Shown piece by piece: positions 15,936 through 23,831 of a stretch of 33,672 bases of DNA. This DNA comes from JAQVEM01 sp964601205 (GTDB taxonomy: Bacteria > Actinomycetota > Humimicrobiia > Humimicrobiales > Humimicrobiaceae): the NCBI GenBank assembly GCA_964601205.1, contig CAZRML010000028.1, positions 1 through 33,672 of the forward strand, given 5' to 3'. Each line of letters begins with the position of its first letter. Position 1 is the first letter of the stretch. The translations under genes and the position numbers were made by a program. The notes under the pieces were generated by a model. It was not told where the DNA came from. It worked only from the letters and a program-made list of their open reading frames with translations, and did not search any database.

Positions 15936-16280
15936 TTATTTTGCACCAAATTCTTCTATGGCATCGTATAAATACCTCAAGTAGGTTGCAACCGGTCCCC
16001 CGCCCATCATAACAGCTACGTTAGCGACTTCAATTAATTCTTTTTTTGTTACACCGGCATCTATAGCATCTTTGGTATGAATAGCTATACAATAATGACA
16101 GCGGAGAACAAGAGCCATCCCGACTGCAATTAACTCCTTTACCTTTGGCGAGATACTGCCATCTTTTTTTGCTTCCATTATTAATTTGCTAAAGGAAGCT
16201 GCGAAATCCGGGCTATCTTCACCCAGGCTCTTAAGAGTATTGCCTATATCGCCAACCATACTTTTAGAACTTTCTGCCAT
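15936..16280 (-). CDS. carboxymuconolactone decarboxylase / AhpD-like protein
   Basis: This 114-residue all-helical protein has the AhpD-type redox motif RCHYCIAIH (C61, C64, H68) preceded by KVKELIAVGMAL, where the conserved glutamate sits (E49). Such small CMD-family proteins are usually peroxide- or alkylhydroperoxide-linked disulfide reductases rather than true decarboxylases. A perfect AAGGAGGT precedes the ATG. It is divergent from tspO across 256 bp. Confidence 0.9.
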   Translation of the reverse strand: MAESSKSMVGDIGNTLKSLGEDSPDFAASFSKLIMEAKKDGSISPKVKELIAVGMALVLRCHYCIAIHTKDAIDAGVTKKELIEVANVAVMMGGGPVATYLRYLYDAIEEFGAK

Positions 16281-16536
16281 TTTTGTACCTCCTTCTAATA
16301 ATATTTAAATCTTAGCTCATTATATTAAACGACGTAAACTATTTCAACTTGATTTACAAATGGTTATATTTCTATTAAGTCTAATTAAAATAATAAATAA
16401 TAAATTTTTTTTGAAAGAACCGGGGTATATAAGACGTTTAACAATATATTTATTAAATTTCCATTTTACTGTAATATTAAATATTGTTATCTCTGCTAAT
16501 ATTTTAATTTATCAATAATAACCACAGGGGGATAGG

Positions 16537-17331
16537 ATGTTAAAAAGAAGTACAAAAATAACTTACGCATTCTTGAATTTTATCGGATTCCTGGCAGTTA
16601 TTGCGGTAAATGCTCTGGCAGAAATTTTGCCCATAAATAATATGACCACCGGGGAAATTTCTGATAAATACCCCAATTTGTTTGTTCCTGCCGGCATAAC
16701 TTTTTCTATCTGGGGAGTTATTTACATACTCCTGGCGCTGTTTATCATATACCAGTTTGTGGTTGCTTTCAGAAAAAACACCGGTGAAGGGGGAATTTTT
16801 GAAAAGATAGGCATACTATTTCTCCTTTCCTGTATTTTTAACATTATCTGGATAATTGCCTGGCACTATGAGCTTTTATGGCTGTCCCTTATTATAATGA
16901 TTTTACTTCTTGTAAGCCTTATATCAATTTATGTAAGACTGGGGATAGGCAGATCCGAAATAAGAAATTCTGAAAAGATCCTGGTAAATATTCCATTTAG
17001 CATCTACCTCGGGTGGATCACTATTGCAACCATTGCAAACGTAACTGCATATCTGGTTAAAATAAACTGGGACGGATTTGGCATAAGCGCGCAGTTGTGG
17101 ACAGTTATAATGATTGCGGCAGGAGTGATTATTGCACTGGCAACTGAATTTACCAGAAATGACATTTTCTACTGCCTGGTTATTATCTGGGCACTGGCAG
17201 GAATTATTCTTAAGAGAATGGCCGATACCAACGTACCCGGCAACCTGGTAATAATTGCCAGCATTGCCGGTATCGGAGTAGTGTTAATTGGAATAATCAT
17301 TCAGCTAATAAGAAAGAGAAGTATATATTAA
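16537..17331 (+). CDS. TspO/MBR-family tryptophan-rich sensory protein, long form
   Basis: This 264-residue polytopic membrane protein shows TspO/MBR features: TTGEISDKYPNLFVPAGITF followed by SIWGVIYILLALF, FNIIWIIAWHYE and INWDGFGISAQLWTV. It is about 100 residues longer than the classical five-helix TspO and probably has about seven or eight helices. Family members bind porphyrins or other ligands and respond to light, oxygen or stress. The Shine-Dalgarno AGGGGGATAGG is close to the ATG. A small membrane protein follows immediately in the same reading frame after the TAA. Confidence 0.88.
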   Translation: MLKRSTKITYAFLNFIGFLAVIAVNALAEILPINNMTTGEISDKYPNLFVPAGITFSIWGVIYILLALFIIYQFVVAFRKNTGEGGIFEKIGILFLLSCIFNIIWIIAWHYELLWLSLIIMILLLVSLISIYVRLGIGRSEIRNSEKILVNIPFSIYLGWITIATIANVTAYLVKINWDGFGISAQLWTVIMIAAGVIIALATEFTRNDIFYCLVIIWALAGIILKRMADTNVPGNLVIIASIAGIGVVLIGIIIQLIRKRSIY

Positions 17332-17610
17332 ATTTTACCGCAATTTATCAAAAACAAAAAAATATTATTTTTAGCCACCACGATCCTTTTATCATTCCCG
17401 CTGGGTGCCGCTACCGGATTTATGATTGGCCTTATGTCAACAACTTTTATTCCCTCATGCTGTAATAGTGATGGATGCCACAGCTGCTTTGAATTTAACG
17501 GTATGGTGGGCCACGAAGCCACCGGAACTATCGGCTTCTGGATTGGATTATTTCTGATTCCACTGGTATATATACTGTTAATTATCTACCTGGAAACCAG
17601 AAAGAGATAA
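17332..17610 (+). CDS. small membrane protein directly after tspO, non-ATG start likely
   Basis: The frame continues without interruption after the tspO TAA and shares its phase. It reads IKNKKILFLATTILLSFPLG, a positively charged start and first helix, then MIGLMSTTFIPSCCNSDGCH, a Cys-rich loop, and a second helix GFWIGLFLIPLVYILLIIYL with a basic end. The first ATG (17422) would cut off the first helix, so the real start is probably ATT at 17332, immediately after the stop, or there is readthrough of the TAA. The layout of two helices around a CC...C..C loop is that of a small membrane protein. I do not recognise the family. Confidence 0.5.
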   Translation: MLPQFIKNKKILFLATTILLSFPLGAATGFMIGLMSTTFIPSCCNSDGCHSCFEFNGMVGHEATGTIGFWIGLFLIPLVYILLIIYLETRKR

Positions 17611-17862
17611 TCCAGATAAAATAATAATTAACCGGAAAAGAGGACTGGTGATAACTTCATTTACAATACGGACCTGAGACAAAGAAAAAACAGCAGAATA
17701 AAAACCCGGTCCAGCCATCAATATTGATATTCTTTATAAGCTATTACATCTCTTTTAGTTTTATGAATCTTTTTAACCACTTCTCTATTAAGGCATTCTT
17801 AAATTAATCTTTATTAATTGTCTTTTGACGGGGACTCAAATACTCTGGTAAAATTAAAATAC

Positions 17863-17940
17863 GGGTGGTTAGCTCAGACCGGTTAGAGCGCTGCGTCGAC
17901 ATCGCAGAGGTCATTGGTTCAAATCCAATACCACCCACCA
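17863..17940 (+). tRNA. tRNA-Val (anticodon GAC)
   Basis: The cloverleaf runs from GGGTGGT to ACCACCC plus CCA; the 4-69 pair is T-A instead of C-G, a compensated change relative to the tRNA at 15521. The anticodon stem CTGCG/CGCAG pairs fully, giving loop TCGACAT and anticodon GAC. Position 33, almost always T, is C here. The D loop is one base longer than in the first copy. Confidence 0.88.
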
Positions 17941-18108
17941 CTTCTCTATGACAAATGCCGTGATTTCCGCTCAAACATTAAAAACAGGCAAAAACAAACC
18001 CGCAGTTATTAAATCTGATTAATGACTTTTAAGAACCGGTAACAGTACAAACTGCTACTGCAGGTCTCTCCGGGCCATTTAAAGACCCGGCCGGAAAAAT
18101 ATATACTT

Positions 18109-18294
18109 TTATAAAAACTCCAGCAGTTTATACACCAGAAATGCCGGCCAGACAAGTGCCTTTAAGAACCCCAGCGCCCCCATCCAGAAAGAGGTTGCCC
18201 CCTGAATGAAATATACTGCTGTGCCAACAAAAGCCATAAAGTACGCAGCGCCGGCAATTCCCGAGCCACCGTAGTTTTTTGTTCCATTAGCCAT
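18109..18294 (-). CDS. small conserved membrane protein
   Basis: This 61-residue protein has a Gly/Ser-rich head (NGTKNYGGSG) and two hydrophobic helices, YFMAFVGTAVYFIQ and FLKALVWPAFLVYKLLEFL, joined by GATSFWMGALG. I have seen this pattern in small bacterial proteins of unknown function, with the conserved FWMG and WPAxLVYKLLE motifs. The Shine-Dalgarno AAAGGA precedes the ATG, which supports it as a real gene. It stands alone after the tRNA. Confidence 0.72.
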   Translation of the reverse strand: MANGTKNYGGSGIAGAAYFMAFVGTAVYFIQGATSFWMGALGFLKALVWPAFLVYKLLEFL

Positions 18295-18526
18295 TTAATT
18301 TCCTTTCACCACTGATATTAATTAGTATTTTACTATAAATTTAGAAAAAGAATATAATAATACTATTATTGTTGTATAACAATTTTATTTCCCCGCACGA
18401 ATTCAATACCAATATATTCAGGTAAGATTTTTAATTGCCGGGAGGTCTAAATACTTAATTAAAGAATAATTTAAGTGGTGGATAAAATTAAGATATAAGC
18501 ACTATCCTGTTTATAACCGGTGCAGG

Positions 18527-20131
18527 TTAATTTTTCTTATCCCATTTCTTTGCCAGCCTGATAATTTCACCAGCAAACTTCTCTATCTCTTCGTTTTTTG
18601 TATTTTTTTTATGGCTGACAATCTGCACCAGCCTGCTGGCTGCATCAATTAATTTCCTGTATGAGGATGAAACGGCCCCGGGTTCTTTAACACCGGGTAA
18701 TTCTCTTTCTATTTCAATACCCGGAGTAATTAATTCTCCGTTTCTTAAATCATAGACCGATTTATATAAAGGTGCGACAGCTGAAAATCCCAGCTCATTT
18801 AGATATTCAGCAAATTTATCAGAAACAGAATCCTCTCCATGCGTAACAAAAACCCTGTCCGGTTTCTTATCAAAACTATTTATCCACTTCAATAGCCCGT
18901 CTCTGTCTGCGTGTGCTGACAATCCTGTAAAATTATAAATAGTTGCCATAACCGCTATTTCTTCCCCAAAAATCTTCACTTTTTCCGCGCCATCAAGCAG
19001 CTCTCTTCCCAGCGTCCCGTATGCCTGAAAACCGGCAAAAACTACCGCGCATTCCTTTTTCCAGAGATTATGCTTTAAATGATGACCTATCCTGCCTCCC
19101 TCGCACATTCCACTTGATGAAATAATGACCTTCGGGACAGGGTCAGAGTTTAAAGCTTTTGACTCATCGGTTGAATCAGTAAAAGTTAAATTTTCAAAGG
19201 TTAGCGGGTTTAAGCCTTTCTCTACTATGCCTTTTGTCTGCCGGTCCCCGTAAATTCTCAGGTCATCATCATATAATTTCGTTACCCCGGATGCAAGGGG
19301 GCTATCAACGTAAACCGGGAAATTGGAGTCCCCAACTAATTTCCTCCGTTTAATCTCACGAATTATATATAAAAGTCCCTGGGTTCTTCCAAGGGCAAAG
19401 GATGGAATAATAACATTTCCACCTCCTGATAGTGTTTCATCTATAATCTTTGCCAGGTCAAGCGCGTAATCCTCGCTTTTTTCATGATTTCTATCCCCGT
19501 ATGTCGACTCCATTACTACAATATTTGCTTCTTTTATATACTGCGGGTCCTTAATTATGGGTTGTCCGGTATTTCCTATATCTCCAGAAAAGACAATTTT
19601 TTTGTCTGTTCCCTCCCCGGTTAAAAATATTTCCACAGACGCTGAGCCCAGGATATGCCCGGCATCCACAAAGTTAAACCGGATTCCGTCACTAATCTTC
19701 TTAATCTCATTATAGCTGCAGGGCACCAGACATTTCAGGGTATCCTCAACATCTACTGTTGAATACAGCGGGGTTACCTCCTTTTCCCCGGCTCTCCTGC
19801 CCTTTCTGTTTTTCCACATTGCATCCATCTCCTGGATGGATGCACTATCTTTTAGCATCGGTGAAATCAAGTCACAGGTAGCTTCAATCGCATATATATT
19901 CCCACTAAATCCATTCTTAACCAGTAACGGAAGCCTCCCGCTGTGGTCAATGTGTGCATGGGTCAATATGACAAAATCAATATCCCGGGCATCAAATGGA
20001 AGCTTCTGGTCATCTTTTTCATCCTGCCCCTGCTGCAGGCCGCAATCTACCAGAAATTTTTTTTCATCCGACTCTATACAATAGCAGCTTCCGGTTACTT
20101 CCCTGGCAGCACCATAAAACGACAGATTCAT
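18527..20131 (-). CDS. MBL-fold beta-CASP RNA-specificity nuclease (CPSF/YSH1-like)
   Basis: This 534-residue protein has the metallo-beta-lactamase motif LTHAHIDHSG (H58, H60, D62, H63), then DAGHILGSASVEIF, VMESTYGDRNH and the beta-CASP/RNA-specificity tail with SSGMCEGGRIGHHL, SAHADRDGLLKW and RVFVTHGE. These are full-length CPSF73-like bacterial proteins, thought to be metal-dependent ribonucleases. All zinc ligands appear intact. The Shine-Dalgarno GGAAGA precedes the ATG. It lies downstream of the OFA transporter but is separated from it by a probable terminator, so it likely has its own promoter. Confidence 0.9.
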   Translation of the reverse strand: MNLSFYGAAREVTGSCYCIESDEKKFLVDCGLQQGQDEKDDQKLPFDARDIDFVILTHAHIDHSGRLPLLVKNGFSGNIYAIEATCDLISPMLKDSASIQEMDAMWKNRKGRRAGEKEVTPLYSTVDVEDTLKCLVPCSYNEIKKISDGIRFNFVDAGHILGSASVEIFLTGEGTDKKIVFSGDIGNTGQPIIKDPQYIKEANIVVMESTYGDRNHEKSEDYALDLAKIIDETLSGGGNVIIPSFALGRTQGLLYIIREIKRRKLVGDSNFPVYVDSPLASGVTKLYDDDLRIYGDRQTKGIVEKGLNPLTFENLTFTDSTDESKALNSDPVPKVIISSSGMCEGGRIGHHLKHNLWKKECAVVFAGFQAYGTLGRELLDGAEKVKIFGEEIAVMATIYNFTGLSAHADRDGLLKWINSFDKKPDRVFVTHGEDSVSDKFAEYLNELGFSAVAPLYKSVYDLRNGELITPGIEIERELPGVKEPGAVSSSYRKLIDAASRLVQIVSHKKNTKNEEIEKFAGEIIRLAKKWDKKN

Positions 20132-20187
20132 ATTCTTCCTGCTCCCTCGCAGTTTAATAATTGATAACAGATATAATTCTCTGTTTT

Positions 20188-20222
20188 AAAAAAACTTACT
20201 GCACTACAGAATTTACTGCAGT
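20188..20222 (-). terminator. probable rho-independent terminator after the OFA transporter gene
   Basis: On the minus strand ACTGCA (20222-20217) pairs with TGCAGT (20203-20198) with a few further pairs inside, and seven T follow three bases later. It sits 64 bp past the transporter stop. Confidence 0.5.
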
Positions 20223-20285
20223 TCTTGCTTATTAACCCCGTCCGGGCTGATTTTAAGATACATCCTGATATACTCCCCGGACACT

Positions 20286-21560
20286 TTATGCAACATGCTC
20301 TGGCGGTCTGAGGAAAAAAACCATAACAGCTCCCACAACCAGAAGCGCTATGGCCCCGTAATATGCAACCGCAAAAGTCTGGTAAATATCATACATCTTC
20401 CCTGCCAGAAATGAGAGCATGAATCCTCCAACACCCCAGGAAGTAAAGACCAGTCCGTAATTTATTCCAAAGTTCTTCAATCCATAATAATCTTTAGTAA
20501 TTGCAGGGAAAAGTGATAGATTGGCACCATAGTTCATCCCTACCAGTGCTGATAAAACAGCCATTACCGGAACTGACGCCAGCAGCGTTCCTACTCTGGT
20601 AATTGATATCAGGAAAATAGCTACAGCCTGTATGGCAAACACCAGAAAGATTGTTGCTTTACGCCCGATTTTATCACTCAGCACTCCGGCAATAATCCTT
20701 CCTGCACCATTACCAATTGCCAGAATAGCAACCAGGATAAATCCCAGCTGGATGTTTGCCTGGGTAACTGCAATGGTGGCCAGCTTTGATATAATCATCA
20801 GTCCTGCCCCTGCCCCGAAGGCATACATAAACCATATAATATAGAACTGAGGGGACCTTAGCATTTCAACCGGTGTCCAGTTGTCTTTATCATGAACCAC
20901 AATCTTTTTAACAGCTTCTTTCCTTGCAGGGACAAAACCTGCGGGAGGCGACTGCAAAATACCTGCCAGACCGTTCCATACCATTGTAAACAATGATTTA
21001 ACGCCTGTTATCAGTACAAAAAATCCTATGCCCAGAACCAGCATCGCTATCTGCATTCCGTACCTGCTTATCAGCCATGTTGATAGAGGTGCAGCGTAAA
21101 CAGATGCCAGCCCGAATCCAGAAACCACCAGACCGGTTATGAGTCCGGTTTTATTAGCCGGGAACCATTTTACCGCCGGTGGAGTAGTAGCAGCATAGCC
21201 AAAACCAATCCCGGCACCTGCCAGCACGCCAAATCCAATAAGATAACCGACCGGTGAGGTAGTCTGGCTTGAAATCACAAATCCGATTCCTACCAGAAGC
21301 CCCCCAATAGCGGCAACAATGCCCGGACCAATCTTATCCTGCATTCTCCCTGCCAGTACCATAACCACTGAAAATACCAGGCAGGCAAACATATATGGAA
21401 GCGATTTAGCGGTTTCCGACCAGCCCCACTCCCCCGGCACTGCCTCACTGATAACGCTCCAGGTATAAAGAATACCAAGTGCCAGGTTTATGCCCATTCC
21501 TGCAAATGTTACCAGCCAGCCTTTGTTTTCAACAGTTTTAGAACCATTCTCATTACTCAT
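20286..21560 (-). CDS. OFA-family MFS transporter (monocarboxylate/oxalate-formate type)
   Basis: This 424-residue 12-helix protein opens with NKGWLVTFAGMGINLALGIL then YTWSVISEAVPGEWGW, and has VLAGRMQDKIGP and GVLSDKIGRKATIF loops, the OFA signature. Family members move oxalate/formate, lactate, pyruvate or acetate. Its place directly after acsA on the same strand suggests uptake of acetate or another short monocarboxylate for activation. It has its own Shine-Dalgarno (AAAGGAGA), but a strong terminator separates it from acsA, so readthrough or its own promoter is needed. Confidence 0.9.
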   Translation of the reverse strand: MSNENGSKTVENKGWLVTFAGMGINLALGILYTWSVISEAVPGEWGWSETAKSLPYMFACLVFSVVMVLAGRMQDKIGPGIVAAIGGLLVGIGFVISSQTTSPVGYLIGFGVLAGAGIGFGYAATTPPAVKWFPANKTGLITGLVVSGFGLASVYAAPLSTWLISRYGMQIAMLVLGIGFFVLITGVKSLFTMVWNGLAGILQSPPAGFVPARKEAVKKIVVHDKDNWTPVEMLRSPQFYIIWFMYAFGAGAGLMIISKLATIAVTQANIQLGFILVAILAIGNGAGRIIAGVLSDKIGRKATIFLVFAIQAVAIFLISITRVGTLLASVPVMAVLSALVGMNYGANLSLFPAITKDYYGLKNFGINYGLVFTSWGVGGFMLSFLAGKMYDIYQTFAVAYYGAIALLVVGAVMVFFLRPPEHVA

Positions 21561-21582
21561 AAAATCTCCTTTTCGTAGTAAT

Positions 21583-21616
21583 AAAAAAATGGGTGCACCG
21601 ATTAACGATACACCCA
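21583..21616 (-). terminator. rho-independent terminator after acsA
   Basis: On the minus strand TGGGTG and CACCCA form the base of a stem that extends to about 11 bp with G-U pairs, followed by seven T. It starts about 20 bp after the acsA stop. Confidence 0.8.
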
Positions 21617-21636
21617 GTTTATTTACATCACAGTCT

Positions 21637-23619
21637 TTACTTGCCCCTATCAGCTACGAGTTTTTCTACCACGCTCGGGTCCGCCAGGGTGGTGATATCA
21701 CCCAGATTGTCAGTATTTTTTTCAGCAATTTTTCTAAGTATACGTCTCATAATCTTTCCGGACCTTGTTTTTGGAAGAGCCTGTGCAAACTGGATCGCCT
21801 CGGGCGTCGCAATTGGCCCTATTTCTTTACGAACATGTAGAATTAACTCCTTTTTAAGCTCATCACTTTCATCAACGCCTTCCTTGAGTGTTACAAAAGC
21901 ATAAAGTGCCTGTCCTTTGATATCATGCGGAATTGGCGTAACCGCAGCCTCTGCAACTTTACTATGGCTGACCAGTGCGCTTTCAACCTCTGCGGTACCG
22001 ATCCGGTGACCGGAAACATTTACTACGTCATCAATTCGGCCCATTAACCAGTAATCACCATCTTCGTCAATCCGGCAACCATCACCGGTAAAATATACAT
22101 TCTCAAACATCGTAAAGTATGTGTCGACAAAGCGTTCGTGGTCACCCCACATAGTCCTCATCATCCCCGGCCAGGGCTTTCGAATGCAGAGCTTTCCATT
22201 TTCATTGGTATCACATTCTGTTCCATCATCTCTCAATATCACCGGGTCAACCCCGAAGAATGGCCGTGATGCGCTGCCGGGTTTTAGTGTCATCGCACCG
22301 GGCAGTGGTGTTATCATAAAACCGCCTGTCTCGGTCTGCCACCAGGTATCCATAACCGGACATCTATTATGACCAACTTTTTCGTAATACCAGATCCATA
22401 CCTCGGGATTAATTGGTTCACCAACTGTTCCTATAATCCTTAACGAATCCAGCCTGTATTTTTCCACCCACTCATCACCCAGTCGCATCAGCGCTCTTAT
22501 CGCAGTGGGTGCCGTATAAAAAACAGTAACTTTAAATTTATCGCAAATCTGCCAGAATCTCCCGGCATCGGGATATGTCGGTACGCCTTCATACATCAGA
22601 CTGGTAGCTCCATTTGCCAGTGGCCCATAAACAATGTAACTATGGCCCGTAACCCAGCCAATATCTGCTGTACACCAGTAAATATCATCATCGTGCATGT
22701 TAAACACCATCTTGTGTGACATTGCCACCTGCAGCAGATAACCGCCTGTAGTATGTACAACCCCCTTGGGTTTACCGGTCGAACCTGATGTATATAAAAT
22801 AAACAGCGGGTCTTCAGCATTCATTTTCTCTGGCGGACAGTCTTCACTTGCTCCGTCCATCTCATCATGATACCAGAAGTCACGACCGTCCTTCATACTG
22901 CACGGTTGATCGTTAACTTTTACCACGATAACCGATTCAATGGTTGGACACTCTTCCAGTGCTTCATCAGCAATTGACTTTAGCGGAATATGCTTTCCTG
23001 CTCTAACCGACACATTTGTGGTAATAAGCATTCTGCAATCCGAGTCATTGACACGGTCCTTGATTGCATCAGCACTAAAACCTCCAAAAATTACCGAGTG
23101 AATTACTCCTATACGAGTACAGGCAAGCATCACAATCGCCAGCTCGGGCACCATCGGCATATAAACTGCCACACGGTCTCCCTTTTTAAGACCTCTGGAT
23201 TTTAGAACATTGGCAAACTTGGAGACCTCTTTATGTAACTCCTTATAAGTAAATTTCCTTACTGCACTATCTTCTTCACCCTGCCATAAGATTGCAGTTT
23301 TGTTTTCAACAGGGGTCCCCAGGTGCCTGTCAAGGCAGTTAACTGAAACATTAAGCTCCCCATCGGCAAACCAGGTATGCTTAATAGTGCGGGTTCTGGT
23401 GTCCCACTTATATTCCAGGGACCTTGTCGGTTCCTTGGACCAGTCAAGAATTTTTGCCTGCTCCAGCCAGAACTTATCTGGTTCATTAATTGATTGTTCC
23501 CACATCTTCTGATACTGTTCCATTGATGAAATCCACGAGTTCTTCTGAATTTCAGCTTTGGGTGGAAATTTACGAGTTTCGGTCATTAAAGATTGGGTGT
23601 CTTTTGTTTCTTCCGTCAT
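21637..23619 (-). CDS. acsA: acetate--CoA ligase (AMP-forming acetyl-CoA synthetase)
   Basis: This 660-residue enzyme makes acetyl-CoA from acetate, ATP and CoA through acetyl-AMP. The N-terminal domain ends with WFADGELNVSVNCLDRHL. The adenylation core has YTSGSTGKPKGVVHTTGG at 276-293, and DTWWQTETGG binds the adenylate. The hinge MGRIDDVVNVSGHR leads to the C-terminal PKTRSGKIMRR, where K622 is the lysine that Pat-type acetyltransferases acetylate to switch the enzyme off. The upstream genes on the same strand are a GNAT-containing synthetase and a deacetylase, so its regulators are encoded beside it. The Shine-Dalgarno is AAAGGAAGAG, and a terminator follows the stop. Confidence 0.97.
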   Translation of the reverse strand: MTEETKDTQSLMTETRKFPPKAEIQKNSWISSMEQYQKMWEQSINEPDKFWLEQAKILDWSKEPTRSLEYKWDTRTRTIKHTWFADGELNVSVNCLDRHLGTPVENKTAILWQGEEDSAVRKFTYKELHKEVSKFANVLKSRGLKKGDRVAVYMPMVPELAIVMLACTRIGVIHSVIFGGFSADAIKDRVNDSDCRMLITTNVSVRAGKHIPLKSIADEALEECPTIESVIVVKVNDQPCSMKDGRDFWYHDEMDGASEDCPPEKMNAEDPLFILYTSGSTGKPKGVVHTTGGYLLQVAMSHKMVFNMHDDDIYWCTADIGWVTGHSYIVYGPLANGATSLMYEGVPTYPDAGRFWQICDKFKVTVFYTAPTAIRALMRLGDEWVEKYRLDSLRIIGTVGEPINPEVWIWYYEKVGHNRCPVMDTWWQTETGGFMITPLPGAMTLKPGSASRPFFGVDPVILRDDGTECDTNENGKLCIRKPWPGMMRTMWGDHERFVDTYFTMFENVYFTGDGCRIDEDGDYWLMGRIDDVVNVSGHRIGTAEVESALVSHSKVAEAAVTPIPHDIKGQALYAFVTLKEGVDESDELKKELILHVRKEIGPIATPEAIQFAQALPKTRSGKIMRRILRKIAEKNTDNLGDITTLADPSVVEKLVADRGK

Positions 23620-23831
23620 AAACTCTTCCTTTCTTAAAAAAACAATTTAAATATATTCTTTCTATTGTTTTATAACAAATTTTACATTTGCGCCATTGCA
23701 TAGTCTATCAGATTTCATCTAAAACTCAATAAAAAAAGTGATTTTTTTAAACATATAAATATATAATATCCAATTTTAATTAAATCTTTAATTGATGCAG
23801 GCAGATAAAAAAAGATAGCATAAAAAATTTT

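Noticed and set aside
20240..20282. GTCCGGG...CCCGGAC inverted repeat just after the OFA gene
   Set aside because: A 29-base spacer and no following T-run make it a poor terminator; the hairpin at 20188-20222 fits better.
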